DNA of 64,000 bases from Cymodocea nodosa (Eukaryota; Streptophyta; Magnoliopsida; Alismatales; Cymodoceaceae): positions 2,495,001 to 2,559,000 of the forward strand of contig CM072340.1 in assembly GCA_036874045.1 (NCBI GenBank), written 5' to 3'. The notes beneath the pieces are model-generated. The model was not told the origin of the DNA. It saw only the letters and a program-made list of their open reading frames with translations, and did no database searches. How positions within the stretch are numbered: position 1 is the first letter of the stretch; each line of letters starts with the position of its first letter. The translations under genes and the position numbers were made by a program. Positions 21,931 through 31,924 of this stretch are shown here, piece after piece.

Positions 21931-22589
21931 TTGCTTGAAATATCAGTTTTGGATTTAAAAGAGTTTTTATGAAGTTTACCTAACTCACATGCATCACACA
22001 TAAAGTCTTTTGAGTATTTAATCTTTGGTAAACCACTTACTAAATGTTTTCTAGATAGTTTATGTAACAATTTCATATTTATATACCCAATCCTTCTATG
22101 CCATAGATATGCATCACTAGTTTCAACTAGCAAACATGAATTTAAATCAACTACACCCGAAGGTAAAGATAAAATACATACAGAACCTTTTCTTTTAGCA
22201 ATAAACTTAATTTCATCTGTATTTTTATCAATTATTTTGCATACATTATCTTCAAACACTACATAATATCCATTTTCAGTTAGTTTTATGACATTCAGCA
22301 AATTAAATCCTAGGTTTTCTACATATAGTACATTCGAAATAACACAAGTAGGAGTTATTTGAACATTGCCCATACCTATGATTTTATCTTTGCTTTTGTT
22401 TTCAAATGTTACACTTCCTTTCATGGTATTTGTAAAATTTTGTAATAGACTTTTTTGTCCGGTCATGTGACTTGACGCTCCACTGTCCAAGATCCATTTT
22501 GATGTTGTTTCCTCCTTAGACTCATCTGCCATGAAGCACACATGAGCAACGTCTTCTAACTCTTGTTCTCCTTCTGAATGTGAAAATTT
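21931..22589 (-). pseudogene. Copia-1 protease and integrase zinc finger
   Basis: The protease active site WILDSGASSHMTG is intact, with its Asp at about 22487. The flap and C-terminal strands include IIGMGNVQI and LYVENLGFNLLNVIKLTENG. The GAG-pre-integrase HHCC domain follows: YLWHRRIGYINMKLLHKLS and FMCDACELGKLHKNSF, with both cysteines present. This part is in frame with gag upstream, as expected for a single copia polyprotein. Confidence 0.92.
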
Positions 22590-23624
22590 TGATGTTGATT
22601 CCTCAGATTCAGACTCTTCAAACGTGTCATCCCAAGTGACCTTCAAAGCCTTTTTCTTGTAAAACTTTTTCTGAGTTTTCTGAGCTGTCTTCTTCTGATT
22701 TGTCCTACTTAGCTTTTCATTTTTCCTCATAGGACAATCTGGAGAAAGATGTCCAGGTTTCTTACAGTTGTAACATACATACTTTCTGGATGAAGAATTC
22801 TTGTCATTCAGTGATTTTGACATTGAGGGTTTATCATTTTTGTTCCTTTGTTGTTTCCTAGCTTTCCATGCTTTCTTGAATTTCCTAGTTAGCAAAATTA
22901 AATCCTCGCTAGAATCAGTAGATATATCAGAATCTGAATTAATTTCGAAGGTTATTTCTTTCTTCATTTTTAGTTTGTTGTGACTCAGTGATTCATTTAA
23001 TTGAACTTCATAAGCTGTTAAATTTCCTATAAGTTCATTCATAGTATAAACATTTAAATCTCGTGATTCCTCAATTGATGTTACTTTCTGAGACCATTTA
23101 GAACTTAGGGATCTAAGAATTTTCCTCACCAAATCCTTCTGTTCAAAATTCTTTCCTAAACATTTTAAAGAGTTTATGATATCAAGAAATCTGGAAAACA
23201 TCTTAGAAATATTTTCGTCTTCATGCATCTTAAAGAGTTCATACTTATGAATCAACATGTTTATTTTTGTCTCTTTAACTTGAGAAGTACCTTCATGTGA
23301 AACTTCTAATGCATGCCACACCTCATAAGCAGATTTATATGCTGACACTTTACTGAATTATTCATAACTCAATGCACAAAATAAAATATTTAAGCCCTTA
23401 GCATTCAGAGTTTCATTTTCTTTTTTAGTAATTGTCCAAGTATTATAAGGAGTAATTAACGTAGTATATGGTTTAGAAATCATGAACCACAACTTATGAT
23501 CTATACTTTGAAGAAAAACAGTCATCCTATATTTCCAATATTCAAAATGTATTCCATCAAATAAAGGAGGACGATTAAGATTTTGGCCTTCATATAAAGA
23601 AAAATTACCATTTCCAATAGCCAT
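22590..23624 (-). pseudogene. Copia-1 gag
   Basis: Gag begins at ATG 23624 (MAIGNGNFSLYEGQNLNRPP) and reads FDGIHFEYWKYRMTVFLQS, the usual copia Gag opening. A TAA near 23357 stands where Gln is likely, and the frame continues AYEVWHALEVSHEG. It then goes through the UBN2-type core (YELFKMHEDENISKMFSRF, LVRKILRSLSSKW) and one zinc knuckle CYNCKKPGHLSPDCP (about 22775-22734). The linker between knuckle and protease is short compared with Copia-2, which has an additional coiled-coil segment there. Confidence 0.9.
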
Positions 23625-23810
23625 TTTACCTTAGATTTTTCAACCTATTTGATTTTAAACAGTCTAAAAACTTTAAAACAACTTGAGCCTTAAATCAATA
23701 GAGTTAAACGTATGCTCATATATTAATTTCTGTTTAAAAACAAGGAAGGTAGAATAAGCAATGATATTAAATAAGTTGGTATCGATTTTATATCAAAGAT
23801 TATTCACAAA

Positions 23811-23822
23811 GCTCTAATACCA
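23811..23822 (-). other. Copia-1 primer-binding site (initiator Met-tRNA type)
   Basis: On the minus strand TGGTATTAGAGC lies two bases inside the 5' LTR end. It differs at one position from TGGTATCAGAGC, the complement of the plant initiator methionine tRNA 3' end used by most copia elements. This fixes the element's orientation. Confidence 0.9.
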
Positions 23823-23824
23823 CT

Positions 23825-25493
23825 TGTAGGATCGTATGGCTACACAAGAGGGAGGTGAATTGTGTATTTTTAATATTTTCTAAAATATAATTGAAACTTT
23901 AAAACTCAAAAACAAGTCGAGACATTGTTTTTATAAAATCATTTTTATTCAAGGTTTCAATTACAATATACAATTCAATTCTCCTCAGAAATTGTAGATG
24001 CAATTATATTTTGATACTATGTATCATCTAAACAATTTCATAACTACAAATAGAGAAAACTAATTTACGAAATTTAAAACTTTTCTCCCTGTTTGAGATC
24101 TTTCTTCTTCTTCTTTTTCTTCTTCAACAATTCTTTAGTGACGAATATCTTGTCTTTTCATGCTTCACTGAATTTGCTTTCTTCTGATACTTCAAATCTT
24201 TAGTGACGAAAATCTTACCTTTTTATGCTTCACTGAATTTTCTTCCTTATGATACTTCAAATCTTCAGTGACGAAAATCTTACCTTTTTATGCTTCACTG
24301 AACTTTCTTCCACTTGAAAGATTTTGCCCGAAGAGGTGTTTTTGATCCCTGAAAAAGATTTTTCTTTTAGTGTGCAGGGATGGTTTGATCCTTGAAAAGA
24401 TTTTTCTTTTTGTGTGCAAGGATGGTTTGATCCTTGAAAAGATTTTTCTTTTTGTGTGCAAGGATGGTTTGATCAACGAGAACTCTATGCCTTTTATACT
24501 GTATCTTCATTTCATGCATATCCTCCACGTTTAATCACTACCAGTTTTCCACTTCTCCACGTCTTTTCTTTTTCCTTCATCGAAACACACACGTTCCAAC
24601 CCACATTTATATTTCAAATTTCCTTTAATCATCAGTCTTGGATTTCTGAAAAATTTCCTGCAAAATAAACTTTCTTGTCCAAAAGTTTTTCATCAGTGTA
24701 ATAAGATGTCGTTACTTTAATGTTAACTAAACGAGTAACACAAGTATATATATAACTTAACGTTTCTAACTTAACGAGTTCACCATGTGCCATTTCACGT
24801 GACAAGTACTATAGCTAACTCAACGAACTAAGTCTGTGGTGTTATGCTATCTCAATGAACCATCTTCGTTGTGTTATGATAACTCAACGAACTAGTAATA
24901 AACAAATGTTTTTATAATAAGAATTTTACCACATGCAAAAATAACAATTTAAGTTTATAACGCTAACCTAACGTGTTGCCTTAGTGTTCAATATAGCAAC
25001 TCAACGCGTTTAGTTATGTTAACTTAACGAGTTAAACATGTGCACCTCACGTGATACAATACAACATTCGTAACTTATAATTTCACCACGTGTATAACAC
25101 TAACTTAACGAGTTCGTCTCATCTTTTACTCACGTGACCTATTTTAACCTTTAAGCCTCTAACTTAACAAGTTCTCACGTGACCTCTATACAAACAAAAC
25201 TCTAACTTAACGAGTTGTCTAAACGTGCACTGTTCATGATACAAAAGATATAACTTTAAAACATATCATACTTTTCAATAAAACCACACATTAACTTAAC
25301 GTTTAGCTAAATGAGAAATTAATGCAACGAAACGACTAGTTATTAACTTCAGATCCAATATAGACAAGTATTTATATCAGTAAGTTTTTTCTGTATTAAT
25401 TGATGATTTTAATTTCTTTTCACAAGCAATAGTAATTGAACAAATATGATTATTTTCATTCAGCACACATCATTAAAACAAAAATACTCAACA
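23825..25493 (-). repeat. Copia-1 5' LTR
   Basis: The 1669-bp LTR runs from TGTAGGATCG to CTCAACA with canonical TG...CA ends. It contains tandem units that differ in number from the 3' LTR: a 64-bp unit at about 24160-24300 and a 46-bp unit at about 24345-24475. From about 24740 to 25280, CTAACTTAACGAGTT modules alternate with CACGTG motifs (for example TTCACGTGAC, CCTCACGTGATAC, ACCACGTGTATAAC, TCTCACGTGACC). Confidence 0.93.
24160..24475. repeat. Internal tandem units in the Copia-1 5' LTR
   Basis: The first unit, about 64 bp with GATACTTCAAATCTT and GTGACGAAAATCTTACC, occurs with one more copy than in the 3' LTR. The second unit, about 46 bp with GATCCTTGAAAAGATTTTTC and TGTGTGCAAGGATGG, is present three times here and twice at 13995-14085. 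Confidence 0.75.
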
Positions 25494-26140
25494 ATAACAC
25501 AAAAGGTTGTTAGTAAAACATTTATAACTCTTCGAGTTTATAAATGGATTCAATCATTGAAATCATAAATATAAGATCTATTACTGATAAATAACTCGAA
25601 AGCTTATAATAACTATATGAGTTTTACAACCTATAAAAGCAGAAGACTTAGTGTAACTGTTCGTGTAAAGAAAATAACTACTAACTAAGTAAAAATAAGA
25701 AACAGAATGAGAAACTCAAAGACTTATGATAACTATTCGAGTTTTACGAGCAGTGAAGCACATAACTATACGACAAACTAGAATAGTTACTATCATATTT
25801 TAAGTCTTTTATAAAAAGATAATAATACTATGTTAACTATTTGAGTTTCTCGGACAAATATGCTGAAAAGTCGAAGACTTAAGCATAACTATTCGAGTTT
25901 CTTAAAAAGGATAAAATATAAGAATGTAAATCAAAAACTTAGAGAGAAATTTAACTATTTGAGTTTGTAAAAGAATAAAACATAACTATACGAAAAACTT
26001 AGATGGTTATTTATTTATATACAAGATAAAATAGTAGATATCAAGTGAAATGCATAACTATATGTTAAACTAACTAAATGAGTCTAACTTTTTATCAATC
26101 TAAGTTCCAGAATATTTGCACTTGATGAGATTTACTATTG
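25494..26140. repeat. LTR-like block with AACTATTCGAGTTT modules
   Basis: There is no ORF. Degenerate copies of TAACTATTCGAGTTTTA and CATAACTATACGA recur about ten times, for instance near 25520, 25725, 25765, 25890 and 25980. The style resembles the module arrays in the LTRs of this window but the words differ. It may be part of an LTR from another subfamily into which Copia-1 inserted. Ends could not be fixed. Confidence 0.5.
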
Positions 26141-26203
26141 TTTTTCTTTATTTGCTCTCCCTACATAAATGTAATAAAGAGAAACTATGACGTACTTAAT
26201 ATT

Positions 26204-26330
26204 AGGTTGCTAAGCCTTAATAGATTTGTCATTAATTCCAAATAGCTGACTTAAGTGGGTTGCTAAGCCCTATATTTTTCATTCAAGTTCAAATGGCTTA
26301 CTTAAATTGGGTTGCTAAGCCCCAAAATAG
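26204..26330 (+). repeat. Tandem repeat GGTTGCTAAGCC, three units of about 52 bp
   Basis: GGTTGCTAAGCC occurs at about 26205, 26258 and 26310. The text between copies is itself related (TTCCAAATAGCTGACTTAAG and TTCAAATGGCTTACTTAAAT). A single related word, AGGTTGCTAAGTGTTAAC, occurs at 9244. Confidence 0.8.
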
Positions 26331-26612
26331 ATTTGAATCTCTCTTCCTTTTTTTTTTAAGTTAAATACAGAAATAAGTAGTAGATTTAACAATTTAAACT
26401 TTTAGACTTTTATTTTATTCAGTTTACAAAAGAAAATTCATAGAGATATACCTTTAGATAACTTAAAAGAATTCAATAATGAGTACTCAAATTTAAGAAA
26501 ATAAATGCATTACATTATGTGTAAAGAATAGATAGTAACAAAAAAAATAACAAAGATTATATGCACATCTTATGGCAGAATTGTTATAACACCTATAAAA
26601 TAAACTAAGCTT

Positions 26613-26680
26613 GAGTACATTGTCCCTTTTTTTTAAAAAAAAATTTATATTTATTTTATTTATTACCTCCCACAATATCA
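26613..26680 (-). other. Purine-rich motif related to 12881-12919
   Basis: On the minus strand GTGGGAGGTAATAAATAAA is followed, after an A/T run, by GGGACAATGTACTCAAGC. Both word types occur in the Athila-like block at 12881-12919, in reversed order. Confidence 0.35.
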
Positions 26681-26689
26681 TCTTTTTAC

Positions 26690-27300
26690 ATGATCACAAT
26701 CCCTTGCTTAGGAGAAAGATAACTAGTTACTCAATGATAAGTGCGAACAAGTAACTCTTTTTTAAAAAAAAAAAATAGAATCTGAATTACTTGTAAAATG
26801 AGTTTTCAGTTACCACATCCTAAACCAATTGGTTTAAGTGATTAGGATTTAAAATCTCCTAACGGACTTAATTACTCAAGTAATTGCAGATAAATAATAA
26901 AATAAGATAGTAAATTGAATAAGAGTCAACCGCAAGACTTAATTTTTTTTAATAATATGTTAATAACTTTCCTTTAATAAATGGTACATATTTTCTATGT
27001 ATTTTCCAACTAAAATCTCTATAATGGTGTATATATAAGTAACAAAAATATAGTTGGTATTCATGTTAAATTAAATCAACTTTCCTTAAGTAACCTTTTC
27101 TGAATTTTCCTTAAATAAATTGACTTCAATAAAAATCAGAATTTCATAAATTTTTACTAGTAAATAATAAATCTAAGAACAGATACCTTGATGTTTTTTT
27201 TTTAATATAAAGAAATTAAATTCTAAACCCCTTTGTAACAAATCAAAATACTATATAATGAATAGGACAATTTAAACATAAAATAACTTACAGATACCAG
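26690..27300. other. AT-rich non-coding stretch
   Basis: No gene is visible. It is probably the 3' non-coding part of the Copia-2 remnant, since the Copia-2 pol trace begins immediately to its right on the minus strand. Confidence 0.4.
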
Positions 27301-27810
27301 TTCTAATCATAATTTTAAAAAGGTATTCTCATCTAAGGGTTTTGTAAATAGATCTACTAATTGTTTTGTGGTTGGAACAAAATTTAATACTATTTTTCCT
27401 TTTATCACATTATCCCTTAGAAAATGATATTGAACTTCTATATGTTTAGCGCGTGAGTGTAAAACAAGATTTTTAGACAAACTTATTGCAGAACTACTAT
27501 CACAGAAAATCTTAGTTGGTTCATAGGCTAAATTAAAATCTTTTAAAGTTTGTCTGATTCACAAGATTTGAGCACAACAAAGTGCAACAACTATATATTC
27601 GGCTTCAGTTATAGATAATATTACACAATTTTATTTTTTGCTAAACCATGACACTAAAGAATTTCTTAATAATTGACAAGTGTCACTAGTACTTTTTCTT
27701 TTAGACTTACATCCTATGAAATCAGCATCACTATAACCTATTAAATTTAAAGAACTGTATTTAAAGTAAAACAATTTGAAATTGATGGTTCCTAATAGAT
27801 ATTTAAAAAT
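27301..27810 (-). pseudogene. Copia-2 RNase H remnant
   Basis: Traces of the copia RNase H parallel 19411-19900. The terminal FTKPLDENTF-like strand lies near 27340, followed by His/Arg-rich text equivalent to HHFLRDNV and text equivalent to VSWFSKK near 27640. Several stops interrupt it. Confidence 0.75.
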
Positions 27811-28700
27811 TCATTTAACAGTAAGTAGGTATGATTCTTCAGGATTAGATTGATATCTAGCATAAGTACACACATTAAACATAATATTTGGTCGGCTAGC
27901 TATTAAATAAAGTAATGAACCAATCATACTTCTATATTGTTTTATATCTACAGTTTTTCCAAAGTCATCTTTATCCAACTTAGTGATAGTACTCATTGGT
28001 GTATTTTTTGTTTTAGTGTTGTCTAATTTAAACCTCTTTAATAAATGTTAAGTATATTTTTCTTGTGAAATAAAAGTACCCTGTTCTAACTGCTTAATTT
28101 GTAAGCCTAAAAAAAATGATAGTTCACCCATCATACTCATTTCAAATTGATTAGTCATGTCATTCGAAAAAGGCTCAACTAATTTTCCATTTGTTACTTT
28201 AAATATAATGTCATCTACATTGATTTGAACTACCAATATATCTTTTTCGACCTTCTTGATAAAAAGAGTGTGATCTGCCTTTCCCATAGAATACCCTTAT
28301 TCTATAGGAAATTTAGATAATCTATCATACCAAGACCTAAGGGCTTGTTTAAGGCCATATAGTGTTTAAGCTTGTAAATATACTCGGGATGTTTTGAATC
28401 TTCAAAACCTGGAGGTTGTTTTACATAAACTTCTTCTTTTATATATCCATTTTAAAATGTAGTCTTAACATCTATTTGATATAATTTGAAATCCATGTAA
28501 CAAGCATATGCTAACAAAATTTGTATTGATTCTAGTCTAGCAATAGGAGCAAATGTTTTATCATAGTCAATTCCTTTCTCTTGCTTATAGCATTGAGCAA
28601 CTAACCTAGCTTTATTTTTAACTATATGTCCATCTTGATCTACTTTGTTTCTAAATACCCACATTGTTCCTATTATGGACTAATTTTCAAGGGATGGAAC
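27811..28700 (-). pseudogene. Copia-2 reverse transcriptase remnant
   Basis: Fragments include MWVFRNKVDQDG, KARLVAQCYKQEKGIDYDKT, APIARLESIQILLAYACYMD and FKLYQIDVKTTF. The catalytic box reads QINVDDIIF, with Asn in place of the family's Tyr, and KQYRSMIGSLLYLIASRP follows. Frameshifts lie near 28330 and 28450. Confidence 0.85.
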
Positions 28701-28706
28701 TAGATC

Positions 28707-29870
28707 TCATACATCATTTCTTATAAGTTGATTTAGCTCATCTTGCATAGCTAAATACCAAAATTCATCTTCTAAGACATCTTCAATTTTCTTTGGTTCT
28801 AGTAACGAAAAAAATGAATAAGCACCATAAATGTTAACTACTGATGGCCTAGTCCTAACTCCTTGATTAGGATCACCTATTATCTGATCAATAGGATGAG
28901 ATAAAGCATAATGCCAATTTCTATGTTGTTCCACATTTTCTATAGGCATGACATTATTTTCTTCTAAATCTTCATCATTTAAGTTTATATTTCTTATTCC
29001 ATTAGATAATCTCTCAATTTCTCTATCAACATCATTTAATACCATTTCTGAGAGAATTTCTGAATCAATGTTTTTAGCATGTGTAAAATCTAAATGAAAA
29101 TTTTCATGAAATTTCACATGTAGGGTTTCCTCAATGGTTTTTGTTGATTTATTATATACTATATATGCCTTACTTCTAATGGAATAACCAACAAAAATAC
29201 CCTCATCTAATTTGACTCTAAATTTATCTCTACGTTCCTTAGTGTTCAAAATAAAATACTTATAACCATAAGGTTTTAAATAACTTATTTTGGGAATCCT
29301 ATTATACCATATCTCATAAGGAGTTTTATCTAAAATGGGTCTTAAATGTACTCTATTTATAACATAACATGCTGTATAAATTGCTTCTGCTTAGAGAAAT
29401 AAGGGTGACTCATTTTCATTTAACATGGTTCTAGACATTTCCTGAAGTGATTTGTTTTTACGTTCTACTATCTCATTTTGTGAAGGAGCTCTTGAAAATG
29501 AATACCTATGATCTATGCCTAATTCTTTACAAAAGGTGTCCATTTAATCATTATCAAATTCTGTACCATGATTACTCTTAAGTTTTTGAATTGTAACATT
29601 TTGTTCATTCTAAACTTTATTACAGAATATCTTAAATATTTCAAAAACTTCAGTTTTATTAGCTAGAAAATAAACCCAAGTAAACCTAGAATAATCATCA
29701 ACTAGTACAAAAGCATAATGTTTACCTCCTAGACTAATTGTCCTAGTAGGTCCAAATAAATCCATATGCATTAGTTCTAATACTCTTTTACTTATTACTT
29801 CATTTAAATTTTTAAAGGATGTTTTATGTAATTTACCTAGTTGACATGTATCACACAACGTCTTTCAAGT
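28707..29870 (-). pseudogene. Copia-2 integrase remnant
   Basis: The zinc-finger tail MCDTCQLGKLHKTSFKN leads into MDLFGPTRTISLGGKHYAFV. NHGTEFDND replaces the expected Asp with Asn at the second catalytic position, and a SQNEIVERKNKSL-like segment carries the Glu. The C-terminal strands KRDKFRVKLDEGIFVGY-like text and RSKAYIVYNKSTKTIEETLH follow. Stops lie near 29395, 29545 and 29610. Confidence 0.85.
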
Positions 29871-30380
29871 AATTAATACTAGGTAAACCTCTAACTAGAT
29901 TCTTTTTAGACAACTTTTGTAATAATTTTAAGTTTGAGTGTCCTAGCCTTCTATGCCATAAAATGACTTCATTTAATTTTGCAATCAAGTAAGCATAATT
30001 TTTAATAATATCAGAAGGCAAGTTTAGAATACAAACGGATCTTTTCTTATATGTAGTGAATAAAATTTCGTTTGTATATATGTCCATAATTTTATAGGAA
30101 TCTTTTTCAAAAATTACTCTGTAAAACTTCATTAAGACAAGAACACTCAATAAATTAAAACCTAAGTTTTCTACTAATAAGACATCATTTATAAAATATT
30201 TTTCAGTTATCTGAACCTTGATAGACCCAATGATATTTGTTTTACTTTTATTTCCAAAGATAACTTATTCGTTCTTGGTCTTTGTTACTTCTGTAAGTAA
30301 TCGTATATCTCTAGTCATGTGGTTGGATGCTTCACTATCCATTATCCATTTTGATTTGTGTACCTGTAAAACAGTTAAGA
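29851..30380 (-). pseudogene. Copia-2 protease and pre-integrase remnant
   Basis: The active-site strand reads WIMDSEASNHMTRD, so the catalytic Asp is kept but the Gly of DSGAS is Glu. NLGFNLLSVLVLMKF and the HHCC part (VILWHRRLGHSNLKLLQKLS) follow. Interrupting stops show it is dead. Confidence 0.8.
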
Positions 30381-31185
30381 AGAGATTTTATTTCTTAGAA
30401 CCCATTTCTAAGTGGGTCCAAGAATTTTAGAGAGAGTCATATCAAAATAATCAATATTTTTAAACTTCAACTTATCTATTTTCTAATAATTATTCCTGCA
30501 TTTATTACTCTTAGTATTGTAATTATCATAACATTTATCTCTATGTAAACTAGAGTTAAAATTTTTATTTTTAACATTATTTGATTGTTGATCCTAATAT
30601 CTGATATTTTTTAAATATGAAGAAAACTGATCAAAAATATTAAAATTCTCAAATGACTTAGCTTGATTTTTCTAAAAATTTCTTTTGAAATTCTTGCATC
30701 GTGTGCTATTATCTATATGTTGCATTTTATCAATTTGCATATATTTATCTCCCTTTTTAATTACACATGGAATAGTTTTTCTTTTACTATTCTTAGTACT
30801 AGAAATAAAGACATTATTTTTAGCAATACCATCATGCAATATATAATTTTCAGAAGATGCATTGTGTAAACTCATACCATGTTTTTCTACATTTGATATT
30901 TTACTACTAAGTTCATTTGTTATAGTCTAACTATTATTCCATTTACTTAAGGTAGTTTTTTGATCGCAAACCTTAATTTTTAATATATCAATTTCTAAAT
31001 TTAAATTAGTAATAGTCAATTTCAGTTTTTCAACTTCATAGATCATTTTCTTTTTATTAGCAATTAAATTTTCACAATTAGCATGCAATTTTCTTTCTAT
31101 TGTAGTAAACTTTAAAATTTCTTATTTTCTTCTTTAAATTTATTCAACGTAGAATTTAGAAAATCAATCTTATTTTCAGATTCAT
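30381..31185 (-). pseudogene. Copia-2 gag coiled-coil linker
   Basis: The minus-strand text between the zinc knuckle and the protease is Lys/Asn/Leu-rich with many stops, and it connects FDRLLVEYNKLARKYKK to the protease. SIRE-type gags carry a long coiled coil here. Copia-1 lacks this segment. Confidence 0.5.
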
Positions 31186-31924
31186 CTAGCATTTCCCTAG
31201 TATTCTTTCTTCTATTTTTACTTTCTTATATTTTCTAGCTAGTTTATTGTATTCAACAAGTAATCTATCAAAACTAGTATTTGGATCAGAAGATACCTCA
31301 CTAGATTTTGCCATGAAGCATACGTTAGTCAGATTTTCTTCTGAATCTAATTTTGATGAGGATTCATTGTCTGATGTTGAATCATTTGTTTCTTCACTTT
31401 GTAAAGCTGAAGAGTCATCCCATGTCACTTTAAATGCCCTTCTCTTTTTGAATTTCTTATTTCTAAAATTCCTCCTTGAATTCTTCTTATCTTTGTTGAG
31501 AGGACAATCAATTTGAAAGTGACTCGGTCTGTTGTACTTGTAGCATATGATTTTGTCCTTCATGAATGACTTCTTTTCCATATCTCTAGATGTCTTTGCT
31601 GACTTGAAGTTCCTACGTTTCTTCAACAAATTTCTAAATTTTCTAGTCAACAACAATAAATCATTATCAGAATCACTAATGACTTTTGAGACTTTATTAG
31701 CCTCAAAAGCTAGATCACTTCTAGAATTCTTCCATTTTGGATCTAAATGTTGTACTTCATAGGCTGTCAGATTGCCTATGAGATCATCGAGAGTATATGT
31801 ATTTAAATCTTTGAACTTTTCAATAGATATTCTCTTTTCAGCCCAAATTTAGTTAAAGATCTAAGAATCTTTCTTACTAAGTATTTTTCCTCAAATTTCT
31901 TGTCTAAAGATTTTAATATATTGA
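31186..31924 (-). pseudogene. Copia-2 gag zinc-knuckle region
   Basis: Fragments are LLTRKFRNLLKKRRNFKSAK, the knuckle CYKYNRPSHFQIDCP and AFKVTWDDSS, parallel to Copia-1 (LLTRKFKKAWK, CYNCKKPGHLSPDCP, ALKVTWDDT). The second knuckle Cys is Tyr and the Gly is Ser. The upstream UBN2 core is only partly recognisable (to about 31924) and then joins LTR sequence. Confidence 0.85.

Larger units (their letters stand above)
13543..25493 (-). mobile_element. Copia-1: nearly full-length Ty1/copia element with accessory ORF
   Basis: This element of about 11.95 kb reads on the minus strand. Its parts are: 5' LTR 23825-25493; primer-binding site 23811-23822; gag 23624-22590; protease, integrase, RT and RNase H down to 19411; non-coding spacer; accessory ORF 17851-15561; polypurine tract 15061-15077; and 3' LTR 13543-15060. 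The gene order PR-INT-RT-RH defines Ty1/copia. The long LTRs, the extra ORF after RNase H and the overall size fit the SIRE/Maximus lineage. The 5-bp flanks do not match (CTTTT at left, ATAAC at right), so no target duplication is visible. Stops and two frameshifts in pol make it non-autonomous now. Confidence 0.9.

Noticed and set aside
24288..24476. Repeat protein MIKPSLHTKRKIFSRIK on the minus strand
   Set aside because: It is the translation of the 46-bp tandem unit of the LTR, absent in that form from the 3' LTR. There is no evidence of coding.
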